64,000 bases of DNA, taken from positions 1 to 64,000 of the forward strand of contig NZ_WTYJ01000005.1 in NCBI RefSeq assembly GCF_009827305.1, written 5' to 3'. Source of the stretch: Croceibacterium xixiisoli. Lineage in GTDB: Bacteria > Pseudomonadota > Alphaproteobacteria > Sphingomonadales > Sphingomonadaceae. Positions 8,084 through 17,748 of this stretch are shown piece after piece (position 1 is the first letter of the stretch; each line of letters starts with the position of its first letter). Below the pieces are notes generated by a model. It saw only the letters and a program-made list of their open reading frames with translations. It was not told the DNA's origin and made no database searches. The position numbers were made by a program, and so were the translations under genes.

Positions 8084-11000
8084 TCATCGCGGCATCCATA
8101 CGCGGACCAGGGAGAGCAATTTGTCGACGTCAATCGGTTTGGCCATGTAGTCGTTGGCACCTGCCCCCAAACAGCGTTGCTGGTCGTCAGGCATAGCCTT
8201 GGCCGTCAACATCAGGATCGGCAGATTACGCCATTGCGGGTCTTGACGTATCTCTCGCGTTGCAGTGATGCCGTCCATCACAGGCATCATGACATCCATC
8301 AGCACCATATCGATCTGACCCGCGGGATCTCCGCTTGCGGCTGATAGGGCATCAATCGCCTCCTGACCGTTACGGGCGATTTGGATCAGGGCACCGCGTG
8401 GCTCAAGCACGCTGCTCAGTGAATAGACATTGCGAATATCATCTTCCACGATGAGGATACGGCGCCCTTCCAACGCGGCATCACGGTTCCGCGCCTTCTG
8501 GATCATCCGCCGCTGTTCTGGCGGCAATTCCGACACAACCTGGTGCAGGAACAGCGAAACCTCGTCGAGTAGCCGCTCGGGCGATTTGGCACCTTTGATG
8601 ATGATCGAACTGGAATAGCGACGTAGGCGCTGTTCATCTTTAGGCGAAAGGTCATGTCCGGTGTAGACAATCACCGGAGGGAACCCATGGTCGCCTTCCG
8701 CACTCAAAGCCTCCAGCAACTCGAAACCTGATGTGTCGGGCAGCGTTAGGTCCAGAATCATACAGTCGAAAGTCTCGGTGCGAAGTTTCTGCAGGCATTC
8801 TGCGGCAGTGCCGACGCCAACCGTCTCGACGTCATCGGACAACAGCAGATTGCCGACGGCATCACGCTGGACCGGATCATCCTCTACAATCAGTACTCGA
8901 CGCATCCTGGTGGCAAGCTTGGCACTCAGTGTCTCGAGTACTCCGGCCAATTGGTCGCGCTTCACCGGCTTCACCAGATAACCGACCGCACCTAGCGACA
9001 GCGCCGCTTGGCTATGGTCCGATGCGGACACGACGTGGATCGGGATATGCCGGGTCGCATCGTCATGCTTCAGCTGATCAAGAACTGTGAGGCCCGACTG
9101 GTCCGGCAGGCCGAGGTCCAGAACGATCGCGCTTGGCGTATATTTGCGTGCCAGGCGTATCGCTTCCTCAGCGGTGCCGGCGATCAGGCACTGGAAATCC
9201 ATTTCGAGCGACAGATCACAAACAATTCCCGCGAAGACTTCATCATCTTCAATCACCAGCAAGACGCGGCGTCCATCCGCTAGCACATCGCGATCGTCTT
9301 CATTTGCCGGCTGCGGCGTGGGATCAGGAGGGGGCGGCACGGCCGCCGGCCTAGGCGTGGCCATCGCTTCCGGGGTGGGTGTGCGGGCTTCGACCATTGC
9401 GGGGTCGTACGCGATCGGCACAGTCAGCGTGAAAACACTGCCCTCTCCCGGCTCGCTGTCCAGCTGGATCCGGCCACCTAGCAGCCGCGCCAACTCGCGA
9501 GAGATGGAGAGTCCAAGTCCAGTACCGCCGTAGCGGCGGCTGATGGTGCCGTCCGCCTGGTGGAAGGCTTCGAAGATATGGCTCTGCTGCTCCTTCGACA
9601 TACCGATGCCGGTGTCGATTACCTTGAGTGCCAACCTGTCATTTGCCGCCAGCGCAATAGTCAACCGGACACTGCCGCGTTCAGTGAATTTGAAGGCGTT
9701 GGACAAAAGGTTCTTGAGGATCTGCTCGATGCGCAGCCGGTCAGTTTCCACAACGCGTGGACAGTCCTCGGCAATCTCCACCTCAAAGGGCAGGTTCTTT
9801 TCGTCGGCTATCGGCTGAAACAGCTGTCGAACCTCGCCAATCATACGCTGCAGCGTTACCCGCTCGGGTTGAATCTGGATATGGCCGGCCTCGATCTTCG
9901 ACAAATCCAGAATATCGTTGATCAGGGTAAGAAGGTCATTGCCCGAGCTTTCGATTGTCCGAGCGAACTTCACCTGATCGGCAGAAAGATTGCCCTGGTC
10001 ATTGTCGCCCAGCAGCTTCGAAAGGATTAGCAGTGAATTGAGCGGCGTGCGCAACTCGTGCGACATGTTCGCGAGGAAGTCCGATTTGTATTGGCTTGCC
10101 TGCTCCAGCTCACGCGCTTTGAGCTGCAGAGAGGCACCTGTCCGCTCCAGTTCATCGCGTTGGTTCTCCAGTGCTTGTGCCTGCTCTTCCAACTGGCTGT
10201 TGGCCTCTTCAAGATCCACCTGCTGCTGCTCGAGCCGGACTGCAGATTCTTTCAGCGCACGCCCTTGTTCCTCCAGTTCCTCGTTGGAAACACGCAACTC
10301 CTCGCTCTGCGCCTGCAGTTCACCGGCTTGTCGCTGGGTTTCTTCCAATGCGTCCTGCAAACGAGCGCGGAAGCGGGCGGAACGCAGAGCGATGCCGATC
10401 GAGGGCGACGCCTGATCAAGCAGTTCCAGCATCATTGGGTCCACCTGCTGGTAGACACCCAACTCCATGACCGCGTTGACTACCTCGTCGGCCTTGACTG
10501 GTGCGATCACAAGATGACGGGGGCGGTCACGCCCAAAAGCCGACCCGATGGTTAGATAGCCATCAGGTACGTTTTCCAGCACAATCGGTCGGCCTTCGGC
10601 GGCGACTTGACCAAGTAGCCCTTCCTTTAGACCGAAGCTGGCGGGAATGTCCGCATCAGGCGGAACGCCAAGCGTAGCGGCGCGGTTAAAGCGGCCACCC
10701 TCACCCTTGAACAACGCCCCGCCCTTAAAACCCGTATATTGAGCCAGGAAAGATAGGACCGCCTCGCCAAGCTGCTCGATCGATTTATCTCCCCGCATGG
10801 CCTCGGCCAAGCCGAGCTGACCCGTTTGAAGCCATTGCTGGCGCTGACGCGCACGGGCGTTGCGTTGCAGCAGCATGAAAATAGCGATCGTGAGAGCGGC
10901 CCCGATCAGACTGGAAACGACGCCACCCGTTACAGCGGTTTGCGAGGCTGCCGCCATGTCGTCCGTCCGTATCTGTCGCAGGCGCAATTCTTCCTGCGCC

Positions 11001-11506
11001 ATAGCATTCAGCTGAGCCCTGATAGCATCCATCTCCACCTTGCCCCGGTCAGAAGTGACGACTGCTACGGCAGCTACGAGGCCCTCCGTCCGGCGCAAGC
11101 TGATGGTTTCGCGCAACTCAGCAAGTTTTGCATCCACATGTCGCCTTAACAGGACCAGATTTGCCTGCTGGGTTGGATTATCGCGGGTCAGAGTGGCGAC
11201 GTTGCGCAGCTGCGAAGCCAAGCCCGCGGCAGCATTGCTATACGGCTCAAGATACGCCTCGCTGCCTGTCAACAAATAGCCGCGCTGCCCCGTTTCCGCA
11301 TCTTGCGCTGCCGACAGGAGATCGTCGAGCGCGCTAAGCACGCTGTGGGTATGCCGAATTGCCTCGTCGCTCTCCCGCAGCTTCTGAATGTTGAGGTAGG
11401 CAACGGCCCCACTAACAAGAAAGAATGCAAGGCCAAGAGCCAGCCCAATGGCTGACCATCGCTGTCCGCGGACAGCCGAGAGGATCGTCTGCATGAATTT
11501 TCTCAT
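8084..11506 (-). CDS. Hybrid sensor kinase CHASE3-GAF-HisKA-HATPase-REC-REC-REC
   Basis: A 1140-residue inner-membrane sensor kinase, first gene of the reverse-strand operon with cheR, cheB and the receiver-kinase. A first membrane helix (about 16-37) and a second (about 190-215) flank a periplasmic CHASE3 region. A GAF domain (about 230-380) and a Glu/Gln-rich coiled coil (about 380-475) lead into the kinase core, with the phosphorylated His in NMSHELRTPLNS and ATPase boxes DTGIGM and GTGLGLSIS. Three receiver domains follow, with acceptor Asp in VLDLGLP, ILDLTLP and LMDVMMP. Such multi-receiver kinases often feed phosphorelays. The ligand is unknown; the coiled coil or GAF part could be the target of CheR/CheB methylation, but no proof is visible. 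Confidence 0.93.
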   Translation of the reverse strand: MRKFMQTILSAVRGQRWSAIGLALGLAFFLVSGAVAYLNIQKLRESDEAIRHTHSVLSALDDLLSAAQDAETGQRGYLLTGSEAYLEPYSNAAAGLASQLRNVATLTRDNPTQQANLVLLRRHVDAKLAELRETISLRRTEGLVAAVAVVTSDRGKVEMDAIRAQLNAMAQEELRLRQIRTDDMAAASQTAVTGGVVSSLIGAALTIAIFMLLQRNARARQRQQWLQTGQLGLAEAMRGDKSIEQLGEAVLSFLAQYTGFKGGALFKGEGGRFNRAATLGVPPDADIPASFGLKEGLLGQVAAEGRPIVLENVPDGYLTIGSAFGRDRPRHLVIAPVKADEVVNAVMELGVYQQVDPMMLELLDQASPSIGIALRSARFRARLQDALEETQRQAGELQAQSEELRVSNEELEEQGRALKESAVRLEQQQVDLEEANSQLEEQAQALENQRDELERTGASLQLKARELEQASQYKSDFLANMSHELRTPLNSLLILSKLLGDNDQGNLSADQVKFARTIESSGNDLLTLINDILDLSKIEAGHIQIQPERVTLQRMIGEVRQLFQPIADEKNLPFEVEIAEDCPRVVETDRLRIEQILKNLLSNAFKFTERGSVRLTIALAANDRLALKVIDTGIGMSKEQQSHIFEAFHQADGTISRRYGGTGLGLSISRELARLLGGRIQLDSEPGEGSVFTLTVPIAYDPAMVEARTPTPEAMATPRPAAVPPPPDPTPQPANEDDRDVLADGRRVLLVIEDDEVFAGIVCDLSLEMDFQCLIAGTAEEAIRLARKYTPSAIVLDLGLPDQSGLTVLDQLKHDDATRHIPIHVVSASDHSQAALSLGAVGYLVKPVKRDQLAGVLETLSAKLATRMRRVLIVEDDPVQRDAVGNLLLSDDVETVGVGTAAECLQKLRTETFDCMILDLTLPDTSGFELLEALSAEGDHGFPPVIVYTGHDLSPKDEQRLRRYSSSIIIKGAKSPERLLDEVSLFLHQVVSELPPEQRRMIQKARNRDAALEGRRILIVEDDIRNVYSLSSVLEPRGALIQIARNGQEAIDALSAASGDPAGQIDMVLMDVMMPVMDGITATREIRQDPQWRNLPILMLTAKAMPDDQQRCLGAGANDYMAKPIDVDKLLSLVRVWMPR

Positions 11507-12262
11507 TTTGGTTGGTCGGCGGAGATAGGAAGTCGCAACCCGCCTATCGACTGTTTTAGAACCAATGCAAGAAATGTCGCCGCGGACAGCGTAGGATGTG
11601 CTGCAGCAAGGCTTTATCGCAGAGGACAGGCCCTACTGCCCAAAAGCACCGTGTTCTAATCTGAGGGTAGGTCGCTCTCGCTGATGACCTTGATCCCCGG
11701 TTGACCGAGGCTCAGCCAAATGATTTTGATTTTTGTAGGTGAGAAGGGTCTTCCCCACGGCTCAATCAGCGATAGCGCGCAGCTACAGTCGATCAAAGTG
11801 CGTAGATTCGATCTGGCGCATCGACAGCAGTTACGACGAAAGTTGCCAGAAACTATTCCAGCGGCAGTCAACCAGAGTGTGTCCTTCGCCGATCGAGCTC
11901 TGAACGGCGGCTTTCGTTAGAACTAGTCATTCGCTCAGCTTGGAACCCCAGCGGCTCGTACGGCAACATTGCTAGTTGCATAGGTATTCACGTGGCATCC
12001 TAGCCTCCGGAGAGGCAATTTCGATGGCGTCCAAGGCTCTGATGGCAAAGACCGCGTGAACAAGCAGGCTCGGTGACCTCACGCGCTTTTGATTTCCAGA
12101 TGCAGGCGTCGATGGCGCGCATCCTTGATGCATATCAAAATGGCGAGGCGTGCCGGAAAAGATCAGCAGCCGATCTTACCGCATTACAACGACAACATCA
12201 GACGAACGGCCTGCCCAAAAAGTCCGCACTGATAGCGGAACGCTACCCACCTTAACGCACTC
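11507..12262. other. 756-bp gap without a recognisable gene
   Basis: Several short frames exist on both strands (for example near 11656-11871 and 12073-12255), but none has a family pattern or a convincing ribosome-binding site. The first ~100 bases, upstream of the hybrid kinase start, should contain its promoter. The remainder may be eroded coding DNA between two cargo blocks. Confidence 0.5.
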
Positions 12263-14098
12263 TCAAGCGGACCCTTCATCGTCCTGGCGACGGATGCGCA
12301 GTTCCGGGGCTTCGCGCGCAGGACAGTCGGGCCGCCGCTCGAATGCGCCGCCTTCGCCGGAGATGCGTTCCTTTTGTATGATATCCGCCGCGCGTTTCCT
12401 TGATACGCCCAAGCTGCGCAGCGCATAGTCCGCCAGGCCGAACGACAACTCGCGCATGCCCATGATGGCAAGGCCGACGCCCTGTCTTTCAAGATGGGCC
12501 ACCTCGGCTTCACTATGCGTCCGCACGGCGACATCAATGTCCGCATTGAGTTTACGGGCGAGTTCGATAATACGCCGCGTCTGAAAGCCTTCGGGCGTCG
12601 CGATCACAAGAAGGCGTGCAGCGGCAACACTTGCTTCCTCGAGAATGCCGGGGGTGGACGCATCGCCATAGATTGCCGGTATGCCCTTCGCGCGAAGCGC
12701 CTCGACACGTCGCCGATCCTTGTCGACAATGATGACCGGCAGCTTCTCGTCGTTGAGCGCCTTGCCGACTACGCGGCCCACCCGACCGTAGCCGACAATG
12801 ATCGCGTGATTATGCGTTCCCTCGTTCATTCGCTCAGGAAGAGTGGACAGGGCCTGCCCGCCGCGACGCTCAAGAACCGAAATGACTCGCGGTTGCCGGC
12901 CTAGCCATTGCTCGATTCCATCGAAGGTCTTGAAGACGAGCGGGTTGAGCGTGATCGACAGAAGCGCCCCGGCGAGTATCAGATCCCTGCCTTCCACCGG
13001 AACCAAACCTAGCGTCACGCCGAGGCCGATCAGAATGAAGGAGAACTCGCCGATCTGGGCAAGGCTCGCCGATACCGTAAGCGCTGTTCGTGCGGGGTAG
13101 CCAAAGGTCAGTACGATAGCGAACGCGGCGACGGACTTGCCGACGACGATAATCGCCAGAACCGCGACCACTGCAAGCGGCTCGCGCACGAGCACAGCCG
13201 GATCGAACAACATGCCGACCGAGACGAAGAACAGGACGGCGAAGGCGTCCTGCAACGGCAGCGAATCCGCTGCAGCCTGATGGCTGAAGTCGCTTTCGCT
13301 CAGCACGACACCGGCGAAGAAGGCGCCGAGCGCGAACGACACGCCGAACAGCGCCGCCGATCCATAGGCAATGCCCAGCGCGGTTGCGAGCACTGACAGC
13401 GTGAACAGCTCGCGCGATCCTGTCCGTGCGACGCGCTCCAGCACCCAGGGGACCGCGCGCGTGCCAATAACAAGCATCAGGGCAAGGAAGAGCGCGACCT
13501 TCCCAAGCGTCAGCAGCAGCGCCAGGGCGATGGTGCCGCCCGTCGCTTGGCTGCCGTCGCTGGCGTTGCCGCCGAGTACGCCCGCAAGCGCCGGCAACAG
13601 AACCAGCGCCAGGACCATGACGAGATCCTCGACGATGAGCCAACCAACAGCGATGCGGCCGTTGATCGAATCCAGCGTATTGCGGTGTTCGAGCGCGCGG
13701 AGCAGCACCACCGTCGAGGCAACCGAGAGCGCGAGGCCGAAGACGATGCCAGCGCCGGGCGTCCAGCCCCATACATGGGTCAGCCCCGCGCCGAGCAGTG
13801 TCGCGACCGTGATCTGCACGATCGCCCCCGGGATGGCGATCCGTTTAACGGAAAGCAGATCCCTGACCGAGAAATGCAGGCCGACTCCGAACATCAGCAG
13901 GATCACGCCGATCTCGGCAAGCTGTTCCGCCATTCCCGCGTCGCTGACAAAGCCAGGCGTAAAGGGGCCGACCGCGACACCCGCCACCAGATAGCCGACC
14001 AGCGGGGGCAGCTTCAGCCGACTCGCAATGAAGCCGCCGAAGAAGGCAAGGACCAGCCCCATGACGATCGTGGTGATGAGACTGGTGTCATGCGGCAT
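12263..14098 (-). CDS. ybaL: KefB/YbaL-type cation:proton antiporter with TrkA-N domain
   Basis: An inner-membrane antiporter of the CPA2 family, about 611 residues. A dozen hydrophobic segments cover roughly the first 400 residues; a cytoplasmic NAD-binding TrkA-N domain follows with the Rossmann motif VGYGRVG and acidic VDKDR. Proteins of this type exchange K+ or Na+ for H+ and are gated by nucleotides or thiol adducts. The frame is open to 14161, but GAAAGG placed six bases before the ATG at 14098 supports that start (protein MPHDTSLITT); ATG 14104 is too close. KefB/YbaL-type antiporters are known cargo of transmissible stress and heat-resistance islands; here one sits beside groESL. The exact ion is not determined by sequence. 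Confidence 0.88.
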   Translation of the reverse strand: MPHDTSLITTIVMGLVLAFFGGFIASRLKLPPLVGYLVAGVAVGPFTPGFVSDAGMAEQLAEIGVILLMFGVGLHFSVRDLLSVKRIAIPGAIVQITVATLLGAGLTHVWGWTPGAGIVFGLALSVASTVVLLRALEHRNTLDSINGRIAVGWLIVEDLVMVLALVLLPALAGVLGGNASDGSQATGGTIALALLLTLGKVALFLALMLVIGTRAVPWVLERVARTGSRELFTLSVLATALGIAYGSAALFGVSFALGAFFAGVVLSESDFSHQAAADSLPLQDAFAVLFFVSVGMLFDPAVLVREPLAVVAVLAIIVVGKSVAAFAIVLTFGYPARTALTVSASLAQIGEFSFILIGLGVTLGLVPVEGRDLILAGALLSITLNPLVFKTFDGIEQWLGRQPRVISVLERRGGQALSTLPERMNEGTHNHAIIVGYGRVGRVVGKALNDEKLPVIIVDKDRRRVEALRAKGIPAIYGDASTPGILEEASVAAARLLVIATPEGFQTRRIIELARKLNADIDVAVRTHSEAEVAHLERQGVGLAIMGMRELSFGLADYALRSLGVSRKRAADIIQKERISGEGGAFERRPDCPAREAPELRIRRQDDEGSA

Positions 14099-14485
14099 CG
14101 GCATCCTTTCGGAAAGCCCGCCGGGTCGACGCGCTTGGTGAACCATCGATAGAAAGCACATTCGAGGCGCGCGGCGCCCTTAGCCTGTCATCCGTCTCGA
14201 TATTGATGAGACGTTAGCCCTACACCACTCCACCGGTAAACGCGATCCGCTCGCAGAGAAAATGCGCCGCTGGCCCGGCTCTGCGAAGCGAACGGATGCT
14301 CATATAGATCGATGATGTTTATTCATGCCAGCGGCGAGGACCATCTTGTTATCGGTCGGCGCAATGCACATATCGCCTGCATTGGCACTCTCGGCTTGAG
14401 ACTGCCAGCTCGCAATTTGGCAGCGCTGGCTCCCGCTTGTGAAAGCGACGATTTCGTCGCGATCCAGCGACAGGATGCCTGATCT
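14099..14485. other. Divergent promoter region between the antiporter and groES
   Basis: A 387-bp gap that must hold promoters for both the antiporter (reverse) and groES (forward). A sequence resembling half of a CIRCE heat-shock operator, TTGGCACTC, lies at 14382-14390, about 100 bp before groES, but the facing half is poor (GAGACTGCCA with altered spacing). No clear heat-shock sigma-factor promoter was identified by eye. Confidence 0.4.
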
Positions 14486-14773
14486 ATGACATTTCGCCCC
14501 CTCCATGACCGCGTGCTCGTGCGCCGCATCGAAGCCTCTGAAAAGACGGCTGGCGGCATCATCATACCCGACACCGCCAGGGAAAAGCCGCAGGAGGGCG
14601 AGGTCGTCTCCGCCGGCAGCGGTATCCGCGCCGAGGATGGCAAGATCAAGCCGCTGGACGTCAAGACCGGTGACAAGATCCTGTTCGGCAAATGGTCGGG
14701 CACCGAGGTCAAGCTCGGTGGCGAAGACCTTATCATCATGAAGGAAAGCGACGTTTTGGGCGTCATTGGCTGA
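14486..14773 (+). CDS. groES: Co-chaperonin GroES
   Basis: A 95-residue GroES/Cpn10 of normal length that caps the GroEL ring and helps fold proteins in the cytoplasm. It starts with the typical [12 protein letters not shown], has the mobile-loop segment [13 protein letters not shown] and the conserved [15 protein letters not shown] block. It forms an operon with groEL 70 bp downstream. Because it lies between an antiporter and stress-type cargo on a probable island, it is likely an additional copy rather than the housekeeping one; this needs the rest of the genome to settle. Confidence 0.96.
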   Translation: MTFRPLHDRVLVRRIEASEKTAGGIIIPDTAREKPQEGEVVSAGSGIRAEDGKIKPLDVKTGDKILFGKWSGTEVKLGGEDLIIMKESDVLGVIG

Positions 14774-14843
14774 CCCAGCCTTTTCCTATCAGTCCGGCCG
14801 TAGCGAAACGGTTCACCGATTTTTCCATAAAGGACCACTGACC

Positions 14844-16478
14844 ATGTCAGCCAAGGACGTAAAATTCTCCCGTGACGCGCGTGAAGGCATCGCGCGCGGT
14901 GTCGATATTCTCGCCAACGCGGTCCGCGTGACGCTCGGCCCCAAGGGCCGCAACGTTCTGATCGACAAGAGTTTCGGCGCACCGCGCATTACCAAGGATG
15001 GCGTCGCCGTCGCCAAGGAAATCGAACTGAAGGACAAGTTCGAGAATATGGGCGCGCAAATGATCAAGGCTGTAGCGTCCAAAACCCACGACCATGCGGG
15101 TGACGGCACGACAACCGCGACGGTGCTCGCGCAGGCGATCGTTCGCGAAGGCATGAAATCGGTTTCGGCGGGCGTCGATCCGATGGACCTCAAGCGTGGT
15201 ATCGATCTCGCCGTCACTGCAGTAGTCGCCGAACTCAAGGCGCGGTCCAAACCCGTCCACAACAATCAGGAGATCGCCCAGGTCGGTATCGTCTCGGCGA
15301 ACGGCGATGAGATCGTCGGGCGCAAGATCGCCGAAGCGATGGAGAAGGTCGGCAAGGAAGGCGTCATCACCATTGAGGAGGCCACCGGCGTCGAGTTCGA
15401 GCTAGACATTGTCGAGGGCATGCAATTTGATCGTGGCTATCTCTCACCCTATTTCATCACGAATACCGAGAAGATGTCGGTCGAGTTGCAGGATCCCTAT
15501 ATCCTGATCCACGAGAAGAAGCTGTCGAACCTGCAGGCTCTGCTCCCGGTCCTTGAGGCCGTTGTTCAGTCCGGCCGTCCGCTCCTCATTATCGCCGAGG
15601 ATATCGAAGGAGAAGCGCTCGCCACGCTCGTGGTCAACAAACTGCGGGGCGGTCTCAAGGTCGCAGCCGTCAAGGCGCCGGGCTTTGGTGATCGCCGCAA
15701 GGCGATGCTGGAAGACATCGCCATCCTGACGAAGAGCGAAGTGGTGTCCGAGGAGCTTGGCATCAAGCTGGAGAACGTCACGCTGGAGATGCTGGGCACC
15801 GCCAAGCGCGTCACGATCGACAAGGATACGACCACCATCGTGGATGGCGCCGGCGCTGCGGATAGCATCAAGGGCCGCATCGAGGCGATCCGGGCGCAGA
15901 TCGAGAACACGACCAGCGACTATGACAAGGAAAAGCTCCAGGAGCGTCTTGCCAAGCTCGCCGGCGGTGTCGCGATCATCAAGGTCGGCGGTGCAAGTGA
16001 AGTCGAGGTCAAGGAGCGTAAGGACCGCGTCGATGATGCCCTCCATGCGACCCGCGCGGCCGTCGAGGAGGGTATCGTACCTGGTGGCGGGACGGCTTTG
16101 CTCTATGCGGCGAAAGCATTGAACGGTCTCAACGCCGTGAATGACGATCAGCGCCGCGGTATCGACATCGTCCGCAGGGCGCTCCAGGCGCCGCTGCGGC
16201 AGATCGCGGAAAATGCCGGACATGACGGCGGCGTGGTCGCGGGCCGGCTTATCGATGGTAATGACGAGAATCTCGGCTTCAACGCGCAGAGCGAGGAATA
16301 TGAGAATCTGTTCCAGGCCGGGGTCATCGATCCTACCAAGGTCGTGCGCACCGCGCTTCAGGATGCCGCCTCGGTCGCAGGGTTGCTGATCACAACCGAA
16401 GCCGCCGTTGCCGATTTGGGCGATGATAGCGCCAGTGCGCCTGCGACGGCCGGCGGCATGGGTGGTATGGGGTTCTAA
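14844..16478 (+). CDS. groL: Chaperonin GroEL
   Basis: A 544-residue 60-kDa chaperonin that folds proteins in an ATP-driven ring with GroES. Signatures include [19 protein letters not shown], the ATP-site [11 protein letters not shown], the [13 protein letters not shown] block and the GGMGGMGF tail. The start at 14844 (MSAKDVKFS) matches the family; the frame upstream to 14766 does not. It carries small departures from what I expect in housekeeping sphingomonad GroEL, such as [10 protein letters not shown] where NDKAGDGTTT is usual, which suggests a second, horizontally moved copy. A strong hairpin terminator lies just downstream. Confidence 0.96.
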   Translation: MSAKDVKFSRDAREGIARGVDILANAVRVTLGPKGRNVLIDKSFGAPRITKDGVAVAKEIELKDKFENMGAQMIKAVASKTHDHAGDGTTTATVLAQAIVREGMKSVSAGVDPMDLKRGIDLAVTAVVAELKARSKPVHNNQEIAQVGIVSANGDEIVGRKIAEAMEKVGKEGVITIEEATGVEFELDIVEGMQFDRGYLSPYFITNTEKMSVELQDPYILIHEKKLSNLQALLPVLEAVVQSGRPLLIIAEDIEGEALATLVVNKLRGGLKVAAVKAPGFGDRRKAMLEDIAILTKSEVVSEELGIKLENVTLEMLGTAKRVTIDKDTTTIVDGAGAADSIKGRIEAIRAQIENTTSDYDKEKLQERLAKLAGGVAIIKVGGASEVEVKERKDRVDDALHATRAAVEEGIVPGGGTALLYAAKALNGLNAVNDDQRRGIDIVRRALQAPLRQIAENAGHDGGVVAGRLIDGNDENLGFNAQSEEYENLFQAGVIDPTKVVRTALQDAASVAGLLITTEAAVADLGDDSASAPATAGGMGGMGF

Positions 16479-16502
16479 GTCAGGCCCGCAAATCCAAAGG
16501 TG

Positions 16503-16539
16503 GGAGGCAGAGGCGTCATACGCTCTGCCTCCTTGGTTT
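16503..16539. terminator. Hairpin terminator after groEL
   Basis: A perfect 10-bp stem, GGAGGCAGAG (16503-16512) and CTCTGCCTCC (16523-16532), with a 10-base loop is followed by TTGGTTT. It ends the groESL transcript and, read from the other strand, coincides with the end of the truncated antiporter fragment. Confidence 0.8.
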
Positions 16540-16818
16540 AGATCCGGACTCAGATGACAACGACGCCAATGGGTTATGGTCGCTCATCAGCAAAATGATG
16601 ACAACCAACTCGGCAAAGCGCTCGGTGGTCTGCGGTAAAGAGCGCGAGGGCCGCGGCTTCACTTGCTGCCGCAGGAACACGACAGCTCCGATGCGGATGC
16701 AGACGATCGGGAGCGAAAGCGGCAGACGTCTCAGGGCGGGCAGCAACCACTCTACGAGCGCAATGAGGCAGCCTATTCCGGCGAGAACGAGGATGCGAGG
16801 GTCGGCAAGCAGATGCAT
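16516..16818 (-). pseudogene. N-terminal fragment of a CPA1-type cation:proton antiporter
   Basis: A 100-residue frame starts MHLLADPRILVLAGIG and contains three hydrophobic stretches (LVEWLLPALRRLPLSLPIVC, a following IGAVVF segment, and ERFAELVVIILLM). This is the start of a NhaP/YjcE-like sodium or potassium/proton antiporter, a family whose members run to several hundred residues. After ELVVIILLMS the family pattern is lost and the frame ends inside the groEL terminator hairpin. The gene therefore looks cut off by a deletion or rearrangement that joined it to groESL. It lies 70 bp downstream of the transglutaminase gene, probably once part of the same operon. Confidence 0.65.
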
Positions 16819-16888
16819 GTCAGATGAGGCTCCGGGCGCATGTTCGATCGGACCCGTGTTAGATGGTGACAGCCGTCCGACGCCGCAG

Positions 16889-17743
16889 TTATAGCTCTTC
16901 AACGCCCACCCGCACCTCCATGCCGCTGAAATCCTCCGCGTCACCGGCATAGCCCCCAGTGACGGGCATGATCTGCGTGTTGCATCGGCCAACAGCCACG
17001 GGGATGAGGTTGGCCGATCCCACTCGCCCGTGCGTGGGATCGAAGGCAATCCAGCCGGCGGCGGGGAGATAGGCCTCAGCCCAGGCATGCGTCGATCCTG
17101 CGTCGTCAAGAGAGACGTCGGGATCGTGGAGGTAGCCGGAGACCGCGCGGGCGCCGAAGCCAAGGTGGCGCACGGCATCGATAAACAATGCCGACATGTC
17201 TCGGCACGAACCGTTCGCGATCGAGAGTGTCTCGAGCGGCGATTGCGTGCCCTCCTCCTCGCGTGTGCGATAGGCCACAGCATCCCCAATGCCATTATTG
17301 ATGTTCTTCAGGAGCGACAGCGTGTCGACAGTAGGTCCGAGAACAAAGCTTCGTGTCCAGGTCGCGAGCACGCCTTCCGGATCATCGTGCTCCGGATGCA
17401 GGAGCGCACCGAGATCCGCCATCTCGCCGTACGAATAGCCGAACGGATAGGTGTGCGCGCCGGGCGCGATCCGATAGATGGGCCACGCAAGCGCTCGCTG
17501 ATCCACGAGAACTTCGCTCGATATGGCGAGCTTGTCCGTCGGGACGGCAAAGCTCGCCGTCGCTACCAGGTTGCCCAACACATCCTGCGCCCACGCAATA
17601 TCGGCCTTGGGCGAAACGTCGAGCGAGCTGGACAGGATGGTCAGGTCGTGACTGCCGCGCGGCACCAGCATCAGACGATGCGGTTGCAGCAATACGGCGT
17701 GCCGGTAGCGATAGATCGTGTCGTGGCGTATCCGGAGCTTCAC
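16889..17743 (-). CDS. Transglutaminase-like cysteine peptidase family protein
   Basis: A 284-residue protein of the bacterial transglutaminase-like superfamily. An N-terminal beta-rich region (starting MKLRIRHDTIYRY) is followed by the catalytic core with Cys in NGSCRDMSALF, His in STHAWAEAYLP and Asp in WIAFDPTHG. Members are thought to act as proteases or amidases; the substrate is unknown. No signal peptide is seen, so it is cytoplasmic. It starts only five bases after the esterase gene ends, so both are read from one transcript. The pairing of such a protein with an esterase and antiporters fits a stress-cargo block. Confidence 0.9.
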   Translation of the reverse strand: MKLRIRHDTIYRYRHAVLLQPHRLMLVPRGSHDLTILSSSLDVSPKADIAWAQDVLGNLVATASFAVPTDKLAISSEVLVDQRALAWPIYRIAPGAHTYPFGYSYGEMADLGALLHPEHDDPEGVLATWTRSFVLGPTVDTLSLLKNINNGIGDAVAYRTREEEGTQSPLETLSIANGSCRDMSALFIDAVRHLGFGARAVSGYLHDPDVSLDDAGSTHAWAEAYLPAAGWIAFDPTHGRVGSANLIPVAVGRCNTQIMPVTGGYAGDAEDFSGMEVRVGVEEL

Positions 17744-17748
17744 CAGCG

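Noticed and set aside
11656-11871. Reverse 71-residue frame in the gap before the antiporter
   Set aside because: No ribosome-binding site or family pattern; composition not convincing.
16819-17295. Extension of the antiporter-fragment frame to 259 residues
   Set aside because: The upstream part overlaps the transglutaminase gene out of frame; the antiporter pattern begins only at ATG 16818.
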